A DNA stretch of 41,066 nucleotides from an uncultured Bacilli bacterium (GCA_944358115.1 CALVQH010000006.1:1-41066), one strand, 5' to 3'; numbered from the stretch's first letter, positions 16,861 to 25,235 are shown. Made by a program: numbers and translations. Notes: generated by a model from the sequence alone, not told the origin.

Positions 16861-16889
16861 AGTATAACATAACCACTTCTTACTTGCAA
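16861..16889 (-). promoter_or_regulatory. promoter of the repeat-protein gene
   Basis: TTGCAA (16884-16889), 17-bp spacer, TATACT (16861-16866), in the 99-bp gap after the TasA-like gene. Confidence 0.7.
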
Positions 16890-16935
16890 TATCAAAAATT
16901 CACTTTTTGATGATATTCTCATATAATTTTAACAT

Positions 16936-17520
16936 TTAATTGGCTTCAGCAAATTCAACTTTTAAGCTACTCGTAAACGTTTTATTCGCATTATGATTTT
17001 GATCCGCATCTGTATCTACGTAAGTAATTTCTAAATTGTAATTATAGGTAGTTGCAGCAGATACTGTTTTCGTTTCTTTTAAAAGCGTTACTTTCCCATT
17101 TGCTTCAGTTAAATCGCCACTTGCAAGTTCGCTTCCTTCGCTGTTTGTTAATCTGTATGTTACTTCATTAGCACCTATGGTACACATGTTATCTGCAGTT
17201 TGACTGTTACATTTTTCGAATGTATTAGAACTAATATTTAATACAATCGCATAAGTTACTGTATTTTCACTTGTGGTTGGGGTTACAGTAACACTAAAAT
17301 CTTTTTTCGCACTTGTTCCAGGAATGGCATTTTCTAAATTAATAGAAGATGTTCCGGCATCATAAGATACCTTAAGTAATTCAGCCGGATCTAGAGTAAC
17401 GCTACTTCCTGCTCCACTTACAGATGTACCACTAATGAAATAGGCAAAAGATACACCAATGGTAACTAAGCTTACACATAGTATTGATGCTAAAATTATA
17501 TTTTTCTTTCCAATGCTCAT
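16936..17520 (-). CDS. TasA/camelysin-like protein with SipW-type signal peptide
   Basis: The 194-residue precursor has a basic start (MSIGKKN), a hydrophobic stretch (7-28) and SFAYFISGTSVSG, the A-Y-F context recognised in SipW-dependent signal peptides. The mature part is a Thr/Ser/Asn-rich beta protein (AKKDFSVTVTPTTSENTVTYAIVLNI, then TYNYNLEITYVDTDADQNHN near the end), as in TasA/CalY fibre-forming proteins. It has two Cys. It has its own promoter (TTGAAA-17-TAATAT) and GGAGG ribosome-binding site. A fibre or matrix role is inferred from the signal type and the sipW neighbour. Confidence 0.82.
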   Translation of the reverse strand: MSIGKKNIILASILCVSLVTIGVSFAYFISGTSVSGAGSSVTLDPAELLKVSYDAGTSSINLENAIPGTSAKKDFSVTVTPTTSENTVTYAIVLNISSNTFEKCNSQTADNMCTIGANEVTYRLTNSEGSELASGDLTEANGKVTLLKETKTVSAATTYNYNLEITYVDTDADQNHNANKTFTSSLKVEFAEAN

Positions 17521-17547
17521 TATATAAGACCTCCATATTATGTCTTA

Positions 17548-17576
17548 ATATTACCAAATTCTAATGTTTTTTTCAA
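17548..17576 (-). promoter_or_regulatory. promoter of the TasA-like gene
   Basis: TTGAAA (17571-17576), 17-bp spacer, TAATAT (17548-17553). Confidence 0.65.
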
Positions 17577-17940
17577 GTACATATTGTCTTCTTTTTATGA
17601 TTTATGAAAATAAAAGAATGATTGCTCATTCTTCTTCATAAAAATATTATTTGTTTTGGATAGTAATGTATTTTTGATTTTTTATCTACTTTCTTGGTCG
17701 TTCATCATTTTCTAATAGAATTATTTCTAAAAACCACTTTGAATCTCCCTATTCTCCAAAAAATTCAGGAGTGAAAGGTATGATGTCATCTTTTAATCTT
17801 TTTATTTTTCTATTACCACTATTTGCTGGTAACCCATCTTTAATATTATGCGGCTAAATTAAATTTTAATTAATCATTTTATGTTAGTTTCTTTATGTTA
17901 TTTCGAATATTCGCTATTGCATGCCATTATAAAATTTTAT
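17577..17940. other. gene-free stretch at the island edge, possible gene remnant
   Basis: About 360 bp without a convincing gene. An AGAATGA-TTGC-TCATTCT hairpin with T's lies at 17614-17633. On the minus strand at about 17755-17856 a short open stretch ends in KRLKDDIIPFTPEFFGE and is closed by TAG, with a stop just upstream. It reads like the decayed C-terminus of a lost gene, but no family can be named. Confidence 0.4.
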
Positions 17941-18393
17941 TTATAAATAATCAATATCTTTGATTTCAAAGCCCTTGTTTTGGTTAATTTTATCTCTTAA
18001 AATAGACAATAATTGCATTATTAAATAATTTACTTCTTCAAAAGATACTTCAATATTAATTACCTCGCTTTTTACATGAAACAATTTATTTCTTATTCCG
18101 TCGTCGCCATAAATTCTTTTTATGATATTAATAGTATTTTGGGGGAGCGTTTCAACATTATTATCAATAATAGATATTGGTGTTCTCATAATTCCTTGCT
18201 CATGATGTTCAACATCTGATTCTGGAACCAATTTATATATTTCTAAAACCATTCTTTCAATAAGAGGAAAACTATAATTTAAACTTTCTACTTTATTTGA
18301 TTTAAGTAGATTTATATCTATTTCTCCTATTAATTTAATAGTGTTGCTATTTTGTATTGCCTTTATTAAATCTAAATATGTAATTTTACCCAT
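17941..18393 (-). CDS. HEPN-like protein with RNxxxH motif (third gene of trio)
   Basis: I do not recognise the full 150-residue protein. Residues 100-106 read IRNKLFH, an R-x4-H motif of the RNxxxH form, set before a helix (SFEEVNYLIMQLLSILRDKI). That arrangement is seen in HEPN ribonuclease domains. The rest is mostly helical and charged. Translation is coupled: the start overlaps the previous gene by 22 bp and is preceded by AAGGAAG. A toxin or defence nuclease role is inference from motif and context; no antitoxin of known type was recognised. Confidence 0.65.
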   Translation of the reverse strand: MGKITYLDLIKAIQNSNTIKLIGEIDINLLKSNKVESLNYSFPLIERMVLEIYKLVPESDVEHHEQGIMRTPISIIDNNVETLPQNTINIIKRIYGDDGIRNKLFHVKSEVINIEVSFEEVNYLIMQLLSILRDKINQNKGFEIKDIDYL

Positions 18394-18875
18394 TCGATCA
18401 CTTCCTTAACAATTCTTCTTTCGCTAATATCTATTTCTTTTATAAAAATTAGGGGCTTTTCACCAATTTCCTTATTGTATTTAAAATTGTAATATTTCGA
18501 TAAATCAATTTTTTTATTGTTCTTATCTTTTATTTTATCTAGTAAAAATCTAATTTCTTCAAAAGAGTCATCATATTGTTTGCATACTGCAATTAATCTA
18601 TATAAATCATGTCCATATCTCTCCACTTGTTCTACATTTAAGTCCGAGGCAATTATCAAGTAATATTTAATACTAATTTCAACATAATAAAACAGATTAT
18701 AATAAATAGTTGCTTTAGATAAGTTACTATTTAGTGAAACATTAAGTAATGTATATGCATCTTCTTTTAATAATCTATAATTTTCCTTTATCTCATTTAG
18801 TATACTGTCAACACTATTACATGTAATTTCGTTAATCTCGGGTAGAACTTTTACATCCAAATTATTCTTTATCAT
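18372..18875 (-). CDS. HEPN-like helical protein (second gene of trio)
   Basis: The 167-residue protein is helical throughout. The block KATIYYNLFYYVEISIKYYLIIASDL followed by ERYGHDLYRLI resembles HEPN-family helices, where a helix is followed by a GHDL turn. The R-x4-6-H catalytic motif is absent, so if it is a HEPN protein it is probably structural or inactive. It overlaps the upstream gene by 14 bp and the downstream gene by 22 bp. An antitoxin-like or regulatory partner is possible but unproven. Confidence 0.6.
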   Translation of the reverse strand: MIKNNLDVKVLPEINEITCNSVDSILNEIKENYRLLKEDAYTLLNVSLNSNLSKATIYYNLFYYVEISIKYYLIIASDLNVEQVERYGHDLYRLIAVCKQYDDSFEEIRFLLDKIKDKNNKKIDLSKYYNFKYNKEIGEKPLIFIKEIDISERRIVKEVIEWVKLHI

Positions 18876-20619
18876 TTAATAACCAACTTACAAATATTAG
18901 TCCAGAAAATGTGACAAGTAGAGCTATATCCAGATTAGAATTTATCATCACTCCGTGTAGCATTTTATTTCTTAAATTTAGACCTGATTTTTCATATAAA
19001 ATATAGTTTAAATACATTATCCCGTCTTTTTTTTCTTCATCAGAATACGCTTCAAATAAAGTATTTAAATTACTATATCCATCTGATGACGTCTGCAAAT
19101 TATTGTGCTGTAACAATTTTAAAACACATGTTTCAATTGCTAATATATTACCCACAATCACAGAATAATCATTATCATTATCGTATGAAATGTTGTCTTT
19201 TAACTCATTAATTATTTTTCTAAAGTCTTTATATCCTAAAATAGAAAGAATTAGATTTTGTTGCATTATAAATGTTTTAGATAAATATCTCAGAAGTTCT
19301 TCGTAATAATTTTGGTATAATCTATTCATCATTTCAGGATGATTTATAGTATACTCTTCTCCTTTTTGATCATAATATTTTTTAAAATTATCGTTTGTTA
19401 TATTTCTTTCTTCAATTCCCGTTGAGTAAATTTGTTCAGCAGGGTCTATATGATAGGTTGAAATTGTGCTTTGCAGCGGATATTTTGCATACGTCTCTAA
19501 TGCTTGTGCCATATTAGCCGTAAACTTAACTTTTGATGCAGGGTATAAAGAGTATTTGTTATTTAATAGCGAATTTCTGAAATCATTTATTTCTTTACTA
19601 GGAATTGAATGTTCATACTCAGTTTTATGCATCTCAGAATTAACATAAATTTCATCTGATATTAAATATCTTTTTAATCTTAATAAATAGCTTAGGCACT
19701 CTCTAATTTTTTCTTTTTGCCTTTCATTCAAAGATTTTATCTTTCGAAGAATAGATATTAATTCATCTTTTAAACTTTCAATTTCAGATATTCCTTGTAT
19801 AAAACTATACTGTTTATCTACTAATTTTCTGCATAATTTATTTACAATATCAATATATTTGTTTAGAATTTTATTTAAATTATTTTCATTTAAATTATTT
19901 GTTTTGTCTAACTCGAATATCACTTCTTTAGCATAATTATATCCATCGAAATTTTCTAATGAATCAATAATATAGTTAAAATATACTTTAATATGTTCAC
20001 TAATATTTTTATCGTATTTTATAATATTATGTAAATTATTTTTATTATTAACTAATAAGTTTATTAACTCAGCAGTATATTTTTCTTTAAGATTTATATT
20101 GTTAAAAATTCTATTTATTATTTCTGCACTTATAAAAATTTCGTTTTTTATTCCATAATTTAACAGTTGTTTATAAAAATCATATATTTCGTCTACAATA
20201 GATGTGAAAAATATCTTGGTTAATTTTAATTCATTTAATACCGATTTAAAATCTTTTTTTACGTGATCATAGTCTTTACAATTTTGTTTATATTCTTTTG
20301 TGTTTATAGTGTTAAAATATGTATAAAGAAACTCAATAATCAATTTTTCTTCGTATTTTAAATCGTTTCTCTGTGCGTACAAATATAAATTAAAAATATG
20401 TCTTATATTTATTTTAGATATTTTTATCTCATAATTATTAAGGACTCCTACAAGTCTATTTTTATGATAAAATGCTGAATTGTACAAACCAAGAAATTTC
20501 TTAAATTCAGCATTAAATTTTTCAATTGAAGCATTGTTATTAAAAGTGTAGTCAAATTTTTCATAACTGCACTCTGTTGCTATATTTTCTTCTAAAAATG
20601 ATTTCAATAATTGCTTCAT
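18862..20619 (-). CDS. large helical protein with C-terminal RNxxxHG motif (DUF4209/HEPN-like; first gene of trio)
   Basis: The 585-residue protein is very rich in Asn, Lys, Ile and Tyr and is helical over most of its length. The C-terminus carries LNLRNKMLHG (Arg550, Asn551, His555, Gly556), followed by a hydrophobic helix. RNxxxHG is the signature of DUF4209 and related HEPN-like domains. The N-terminal 500 residues match nothing I know and may be the sensor or target-binding part. It begins the operon, with GGGAGGT before the ATG and a TATAAT box at 20673-20678. Codon use is more AT-skewed than in the housekeeping neighbours, consistent with acquired DNA. Confidence 0.68.
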   Translation of the reverse strand: MKQLLKSFLEENIATECSYEKFDYTFNNNASIEKFNAEFKKFLGLYNSAFYHKNRLVGVLNNYEIKISKINIRHIFNLYLYAQRNDLKYEEKLIIEFLYTYFNTINTKEYKQNCKDYDHVKKDFKSVLNELKLTKIFFTSIVDEIYDFYKQLLNYGIKNEIFISAEIINRIFNNINLKEKYTAELINLLVNNKNNLHNIIKYDKNISEHIKVYFNYIIDSLENFDGYNYAKEVIFELDKTNNLNENNLNKILNKYIDIVNKLCRKLVDKQYSFIQGISEIESLKDELISILRKIKSLNERQKEKIRECLSYLLRLKRYLISDEIYVNSEMHKTEYEHSIPSKEINDFRNSLLNNKYSLYPASKVKFTANMAQALETYAKYPLQSTISTYHIDPAEQIYSTGIEERNITNDNFKKYYDQKGEEYTINHPEMMNRLYQNYYEELLRYLSKTFIMQQNLILSILGYKDFRKIINELKDNISYDNDNDYSVIVGNILAIETCVLKLLQHNNLQTSSDGYSNLNTLFEAYSDEEKKDGIMYLNYILYEKSGLNLRNKMLHGVMINSNLDIALLVTFSGLIFVSWLLNDKE

Positions 20620-20672
20620 TAATTACCTCCCATCTCAAACCATCAAATTTCTGCTAATGATAAGTGCTTTTT

Positions 20673-20700
20673 ATTATAACATATTTTCTTATTAAGTAAA
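20673..20700 (-). promoter_or_regulatory. promoter of the HEPN-like operon
   Basis: TATAAT at 20673-20678 with a weak -35 (TTTACT, 16-bp spacer), 55 bp upstream of the ATG. Confidence 0.5.
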
Positions 20701-20827
20701 AGCTCTGTGTCTTTAATGTTTTTCTAAATTTTTTTCTTACTTCTCAAAGTATAGAGATCTTTCTTATGCCTACAACACTTTGCAGAATAAGAGTAAAATT
20801 AAAATTAGTTTTATTTATAAAAAAGGC

Positions 20828-20857
20828 TTGACACTATAAATATATATGGTGTAGAAT
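20828..20857 (+). promoter_or_regulatory. promoter of the structured RNA
   Basis: TTGACA (20828-20833), 18-bp spacer, TAGAAT (20852-20857). No coding sequence follows on this strand. Confidence 0.7.
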
Positions 20858-20863
20858 TGGTAT

Positions 20864-21032
20864 ATAATAAAGGTGTTATATTTTTATATGGTATAATTCT
20901 TTTGTTACGCGATTATAATAATGTTAGAGATATTATTATATCTCGCTTTGGTCTGTTGGACTAATTCATCGGATCAAACCCGTGTTGGCGCCAAGCGCCG
21001 CTTAAAGAGGCAACCTTTATGGTTGCTTTTTT
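20864..21032 (+). ncRNA. structured non-coding RNA next to a DUF3800 gene
   Basis: A transcript of about 170 nt is bounded by a good promoter and an intrinsic terminator. It contains a long hairpin (GCGA 20909-20912 with TCGC 20943-20946, and TATAATAAT 20914-20922 with ATTATTATA 20932-20940), a second stem TTTGGTC (20947-20953) with GATCAAA (20972-20978), and a GC-rich hairpin GGCGC-CAA-GCGCC (20987-20999). The loop of the second stem and the single-stranded parts could form further pairs. Its 3' end is 6 bp from the convergent DUF3800 gene. Several comparative-genomics RNA motifs are named for nearby DUF3800 genes, so this may be one; I cannot match it to a specific class. Confidence 0.75.
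21010..21032 (+). terminator. terminator of the structured RNA
   Basis: GCAACC-TTTAT-GGTTGC followed by TTTTTT. Confidence 0.88.
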
Positions 21033-21038
21033 AATAAT

Positions 21039-21706
21039 TTAAGATCTCTTTTTATTAAGTTCCTTTAATACCCTTCTGATTTCTTCAAAATTAAAGAAAT
21101 ATTTTTTACTTTTGGTAAATGACATTTTATTTTTATATTTATAATTATATTTATCGATATAGGTTAACATATCTGAAACTTGAAATAGTCTTTTTTCTTT
21201 ATGATCAAATTCCACTCTGTGTTCAAAACTTTCATATCTTGAAAATATTGCATCTAAAATAGTACCTAATATTTCTTGACCATTATTATAATACATAACT
21301 ATTTTATCAAATTTTTTAAAATATTTTTCGTTTTCTTTTATCATTCTATTTATTTCATATGAAAGTTGTTGTCTTAAAACTCTTCCATTATCAGTATAAT
21401 TTTTATTTATAATTATTGTTTTATATTTTACTGCTATTCTTCTAGAAAATTGATATATAGAATTGAATATACTTTTTCTTTTAGCTATGGAAAAGTTAGA
21501 ATAATCCCCTCTTTTCATTATTAAATCTGCCATATGAATCATTTCTGTATATCCAATTTTTTCTAGCCTACTATTTAGTTTATTTATTTCTGGCATAATA
21601 TCATCATCTTGTTCATGAAAAGTAATGAAACACCATATTGCTTTGATGAATTTTTACCGAATCCAAATTCGCCTGTCTCATCTACAAATATGTTTAATCG
21701 CTTCAT
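21039..21706 (-). pseudogene. DUF3800 gene with an internal frameshift
   Basis: The longer piece (185 residues, 21596-21039) matches the body and C-terminus of DUF3800 proteins: IVMYYNNGQEILGTILDAIF, then EFDHKEKRLFQVSDMLTYID. Upstream in another frame, from an ATG at 21706, lies the missing N-terminus: MKRLNIFVDETGEFGFGK, with the VDExGxF motif that starts the family's RNase H-like fold. The two frames join at CTTTTCAT near 21620, where adding one T would give an uninterrupted protein of about 222 residues. DUF3800 function is unknown; the fold suggests nuclease-like chemistry. This is either a true one-base deletion, slippage on the short T-run, or a read error. Confidence 0.8.
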
Positions 21707-21974
21707 AATATAAATCGAGTATTCTCTATTTCACCTCTTTTTCTAAGTTTGAATTGTTGCTAAGATGTTAAAAAAGCTTCAACTAATAACCATAATTCGG
21801 TTAATTCTCCTGAGATACCGTCAAACCTGTAATTATAGTTGCAACACTTGCTATTGCGTATTGTAACAAATTAACTATTTGAAGTAAAGGTATTCTGGCT
21901 TATAGTTTTTCTTTTACTGCGAGTGATGTCGTTTATTTATCTTTAATTAAAACATTTATTGTTTTTTCATGAAA

Positions 21975-21998
21975 AAAAGAGCCTTTAGCTCTTTTAGT
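21975..21998. terminator. symmetrical intrinsic terminator
   Basis: AAAAGAGC-CTTTA-GCTCTTTT hairpin with A's before and T's after. Confidence 0.5.
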
Positions 21999-22216
21999 AA
22001 TGCTACTATTTAATTATCAATATTTAATCCTAAATTTTACTAACTCATTTAACGATTCTTCCTTTATATTTAACTATTCATATTTTTTCTTAGAATTCGA
22101 GAAAATATATTTGCACTAATCTTATTATAATTATTAGTAGAAGATTCTCTTGCTAAATTTTGCGTAAACATCTAAACAATCATAATAAATTGGCGAAGCA
22201 TCTCGTTTCTATAGCA

Positions 22217-22246
22217 CTAAAAAAATCTATCGCTATGATAGATTTT
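22217..22246 (-). terminator. terminator of the SipW-type substrate gene
   Basis: AAAATCTATC/GATAGATTTT 10-bp stem followed by T's on the minus strand, 27 bp past the stop. Confidence 0.75.
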
Positions 22247-22272
22247 AGGTTTTCAATAGTTTTGTACTATAC

Positions 22273-22959
22273 TTACTTTTGAGTTGTGTTAGTAATTGCA
22301 ACTTTATTAATAGTCATTGTGATATCTTTTCCTTGATCTGCATTTTGATTTTCAGATTTGTTAGGATATTCAACAACTAAATAATAATAATCACTTCCAC
22401 CGTCAGTATCAACTGTACCAGCAGTATAAGAAACTTTAGAAGATGTTTCTCCAGCAGTAAGAGTTCCTTCTGCTACTAAGCTTCCAGTTCCTACGCTATC
22501 GCCAGTTAAACTAGCTCCTAAATGGCAACTTTGACTATATTGAGTTCCAGTTGCGGTTGGAGTTTCTGTTACTTCATCACAACTAACTGGAGTAGCTTCA
22601 CTAGCAGATACTTTGTAAAGTTTCCAAGTAATATCATGTGCAAAAGCTTGTGTTACTGAAACAGTTCCTGTTAAAGTGTAAGCTAATGTAAAGTCTTCAG
22701 TTGTATCACTTTTTGTAGCTTGAACAATTGTTCCTACATAGTTCATAGTACCTGGATAAACAGTATTATTTGATGCAGTAATGTCAGTTTGGTTAATAGC
22801 AACAGTACCAATATTAGTTGCAGTATTAACACTACCTTCATTTCCATCTCCTGTTACACTACTTGTTGCAGTGAAGTATGCAAATGTTGCACCTACTACT
22901 GCTACTAATAGGGTAGCTACAGCAATAACTGTTAATAGGATTGTGTTTTTCTTTTCCAT
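22273..22959 (-). CDS. secreted protein with SipW-type signal peptide
   Basis: The 228-residue precursor starts MEKKN, followed by a hydrophobic stretch (6-26) and VVGATFAYFTATSSVTGDG, a SipW-type signal context. The mature part is Thr/Ser/Val-rich with alternating beta pattern, two Cys residues (in PVSCDEV and SQSCHLG) that may form a disulphide, and a C-terminal strand block (DYYYLVVEYPNKSENQNADQGKDITMTI) shared in style with the TasA-like protein at 16936-17520. It is a likely surface or fibre subunit. It has its own promoter (TTGAAA-17-TATCAT). Confidence 0.82.
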   Translation of the reverse strand: MEKKNTILLTVIAVATLLVAVVGATFAYFTATSSVTGDGNEGSVNTATNIGTVAINQTDITASNNTVYPGTMNYVGTIVQATKSDTTEDFTLAYTLTGTVSVTQAFAHDITWKLYKVSASEATPVSCDEVTETPTATGTQYSQSCHLGASLTGDSVGTGSLVAEGTLTAGETSSKVSYTAGTVDTDGGSDYYYLVVEYPNKSENQNADQGKDITMTINKVAITNTTQK

Positions 22960-22988
22960 AACTATTGTCTTACCTCCTTACTGTAAAA

Positions 22989-23017
22989 ATGATATCAAAT
23001 ATTTTGCATTATTTCAA
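22989..23017 (-). promoter_or_regulatory. promoter of the SipW-type substrate gene
   Basis: TTGAAA (23012-23017), 17-bp spacer, TATCAT (22989-22994). A GGAGG lies close downstream, about 14 bases before the ATG, a rather long spacing. Confidence 0.6.
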
Positions 23018-23051
23018 CACTTTTTTCACAATTTCTTCAAAAAATTTTATT

Positions 23052-25187
23052 TTACTTATTTTTTAGTGTCAATGATACTCTTTTTTTGTCTTTATCTATG
23101 TCAAGAACTCGACATTTTACGATATCCCCAACGCTTAATACTTCACTTGGATGTTTGATATATTTGTCAGAAATCTCTGAGATATGAACTAAGGCATCAT
23201 TTTTTAGTCCTATATCGATAAATGCGCCAAAGTCTATTACATTTCTTACTGTTCCTTCTAGCTCCATACCAATTTTTAAATCATCGATCGTTAAGATATC
23301 ACTTTTAAGAATAGGAGCGGTTAAGTCATCACGTGGATCTCTTAGAGGAGAGATTAAGGATTTAGTAATATCCTCTAGAGTATAGATATCGGTATTTAAT
23401 TCTTTGGATACTTCTTCTAAGTTCATGTCTTTAAGCGTTTCTTTTATTTTTTCAGTTCCAATATCGTTTTCCGTTAGATTGTATTTCTTTAATAACTCTT
23501 TTGCTATACTATAACTTTCGGGGTGAATGGATGTTTTATCAAGTATATTTGAACCGTCTGGTATTCTTAAGAATCCTATTGCTTGCTCATAAACTTTATC
23601 GCTAAATATTTTAGATAGTTCTTTACGAGAAGCAATTGATCCTATTTTGGCTTTATAATCCATTAGTTTATCAATCATTTTTTTATTTAGTCCAGATATA
23701 TATGATAATAATTCCCGAGAAGCAGTATTTACATTGACACCAACACTATTTACAGCGGTTGAAACTACAAATTCTAGTTCACTATCTAGTTTTTTTGGTG
23801 TGACATCATGTTGATACATACCAACACCGATACTTTTAGGATCAATTTTTACTAGTTCACTTAAAGGGTCAATTAGACGTCTTGCTATGGATACAGCACT
23901 TCTTTCTTCTACATGTAAATCTGGAAATTCTTGCTGAGCTAATTTTGATGCGGAATAAACACTTGCACCCGCTTCATTTACAATAATATAAGATACTGGT
24001 TTACTTGCTTCCTTTATGATGCTTGCTACAAAAGCTTCACTTTCACGGGAAGCAGTTCCATTACCAATGGCGATAATATCAATTTTGTACTTATCAATTA
24101 GATCTAACATTTTCTTTTTAGAGCCTTCCCAATCATTTTTAGGTTCATGTGGATAGATTACATCAATATGGAGTAATTCTCCCGTTGGAGAGATAACTGC
24201 TAATTTACATCCAGTTCTAAAAGCAGGATCAAATCCTAAGACCGTTTTACTTTTTATTGGTGGTTGCATTAATAGATTTTTTAAATTAATCCCAAAGTTT
24301 TTAATAGCAACTTCTTCGGCTTTCTCAGTTAAATCTGCTCTTATTTCTCTTTCGATACTTGGCAAAATTAATCTTTTTAAAGAATCTTCGATACTTAGTT
24401 TTAATAATTTGGTTGTTTCGGGATTATTTTTATGAATTAATTTATTTTCTAAAAAACTTTGTACTTTGTCCATTGGGGCGGTAATATCTACTTTTAATAC
24501 TCCCTCTTTTTCCCCACGATTTAAAGCTAATAATTGGTGAGGTTTTATCCAAGAAACTTTTATTTCATAGTTATAATAGATTTCATATGTTCCTGCTTCA
24601 TCGCTTGCATTTTTCTTTTTACTTGATTTTAAAATACCATTTTTATATAAATAATTTCTTATATATTTACGAAAACTTGCATTATCAGAAATATTTTCAG
24701 CGACAATAAAGCATGCTTGCTCTAAAGCAAATTCTGGGGTTGGTACTTTATCAGTAATAAACTTTTTAGCAACTTCTAAAATATCCTTATTTTCTCTAAA
24801 TATTTCTTTAGCAAGTGGTTCTAAGCCTAATTTGATTGCTTCTGTTGCTTTTGTTTTTTTCTTTTCTTTGTATGGACGATATAAATCTTCCACATCTACT
24901 AGTTTTTCCGCATTTAAAATACTTGTTTTTAACTCGTCTGTAAGCATGCCTTTTTCATCAATTAAACGAATGACATCTTCTTTTCTTTTTTGCAAGTTTA
25001 CACCATAAGTATAAACTTCATTAATTTGATTAATTTCATTTTCATCTAAAGCTCCAGTCGCTTCTTTTCGATATCTAGCAATAAAAGGAATGGTTGCGCC
25101 TTCACTTAAAAGATTTAAAGTATTTTTTACTTGATATTCTTTAATATTTAATTCTTTACATATATTTTTAATAATTGTATCATTCAT
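23052..25187 (-). CDS. tex: Tex, RNA-binding transcription accessory protein
   Basis: The 711-residue protein is full length for bacterial Tex. It begins with helical domains (EYQVKNTLNLLSEGATIPFIARYRKEATGALDE is diagnostic). The YqgF/RNase H-like domain follows at about 318-450 (VLGFDPAFRTGCKLAVI; EERSAVSIARRLIDPL), then helix-hairpin-helix motifs near 490-560 (VGVNVNTASRELLSYISGL). A C-terminal S1 RNA-binding domain lies at about 640-709 (LEGTVRNVIDFGAFIDIG..DALVHISEIS). Tex binds nucleic acid and influences transcription and stress responses. It is a single gene with its own TTGTTT-17-TATAGT promoter. Confidence 0.97.
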   Translation of the reverse strand: MNDTIIKNICKELNIKEYQVKNTLNLLSEGATIPFIARYRKEATGALDENEINQINEVYTYGVNLQKRKEDVIRLIDEKGMLTDELKTSILNAEKLVDVEDLYRPYKEKKKTKATEAIKLGLEPLAKEIFRENKDILEVAKKFITDKVPTPEFALEQACFIVAENISDNASFRKYIRNYLYKNGILKSSKKKNASDEAGTYEIYYNYEIKVSWIKPHQLLALNRGEKEGVLKVDITAPMDKVQSFLENKLIHKNNPETTKLLKLSIEDSLKRLILPSIEREIRADLTEKAEEVAIKNFGINLKNLLMQPPIKSKTVLGFDPAFRTGCKLAVISPTGELLHIDVIYPHEPKNDWEGSKKKMLDLIDKYKIDIIAIGNGTASRESEAFVASIIKEASKPVSYIIVNEAGASVYSASKLAQQEFPDLHVEERSAVSIARRLIDPLSELVKIDPKSIGVGMYQHDVTPKKLDSELEFVVSTAVNSVGVNVNTASRELLSYISGLNKKMIDKLMDYKAKIGSIASRKELSKIFSDKVYEQAIGFLRIPDGSNILDKTSIHPESYSIAKELLKKYNLTENDIGTEKIKETLKDMNLEEVSKELNTDIYTLEDITKSLISPLRDPRDDLTAPILKSDILTIDDLKIGMELEGTVRNVIDFGAFIDIGLKNDALVHISEISDKYIKHPSEVLSVGDIVKCRVLDIDKDKKRVSLTLKNK

Positions 25188-25206
25188 AATTTAGCCTCCG
25201 GATTTA

Positions 25207-25235
25207 ACTATAGCATATTTTGAATTTGAAAACAA
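25207..25235 (-). promoter_or_regulatory. tex promoter
   Basis: TTGTTT (25230-25235), 17-bp spacer, TATAGT (25207-25212). Confidence 0.6.

Larger units (their letters stand above)
21707..22272. other. gene-free stretch between the island and the SipW-type substrate gene
   Basis: About 560 bp of AT-rich DNA without a supported gene. It holds the A/T-flanked hairpin at 21975-21995 and the terminator at 22217-22246. A short minus-strand open stretch near 21803-21898 encodes a hydrophobic peptide but has stops on both sides and no start. It looks like decayed sequence. Confidence 0.5.

Noticed and set aside
14906-16867. Several plus-strand open frames rich in Ser and Pro opposite the repeat gene
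   Set aside because: They are mirror frames of the repeat array (GGHxSG-like patterns from the complement of DGDGxPD), without ribosome-binding sites, and are interrupted piecewise.
17755-17856. Short minus-strand open stretch ending in PFTPEFFGE
   Set aside because: It has no start codon with ribosome-binding site and a stop just upstream; noted only as a possible remnant.
19466-19648. Plus-strand open frame inside the 585-residue HEPN-like gene
   Set aside because: It is a shadow of the minus-strand gene, with no promoter or ribosome-binding site.
21803-21898. Minus-strand hydrophobic peptide in the gap before the SipW-type gene
   Set aside because: Stops lie on both sides and there is no start signal; too short to support as a gene.
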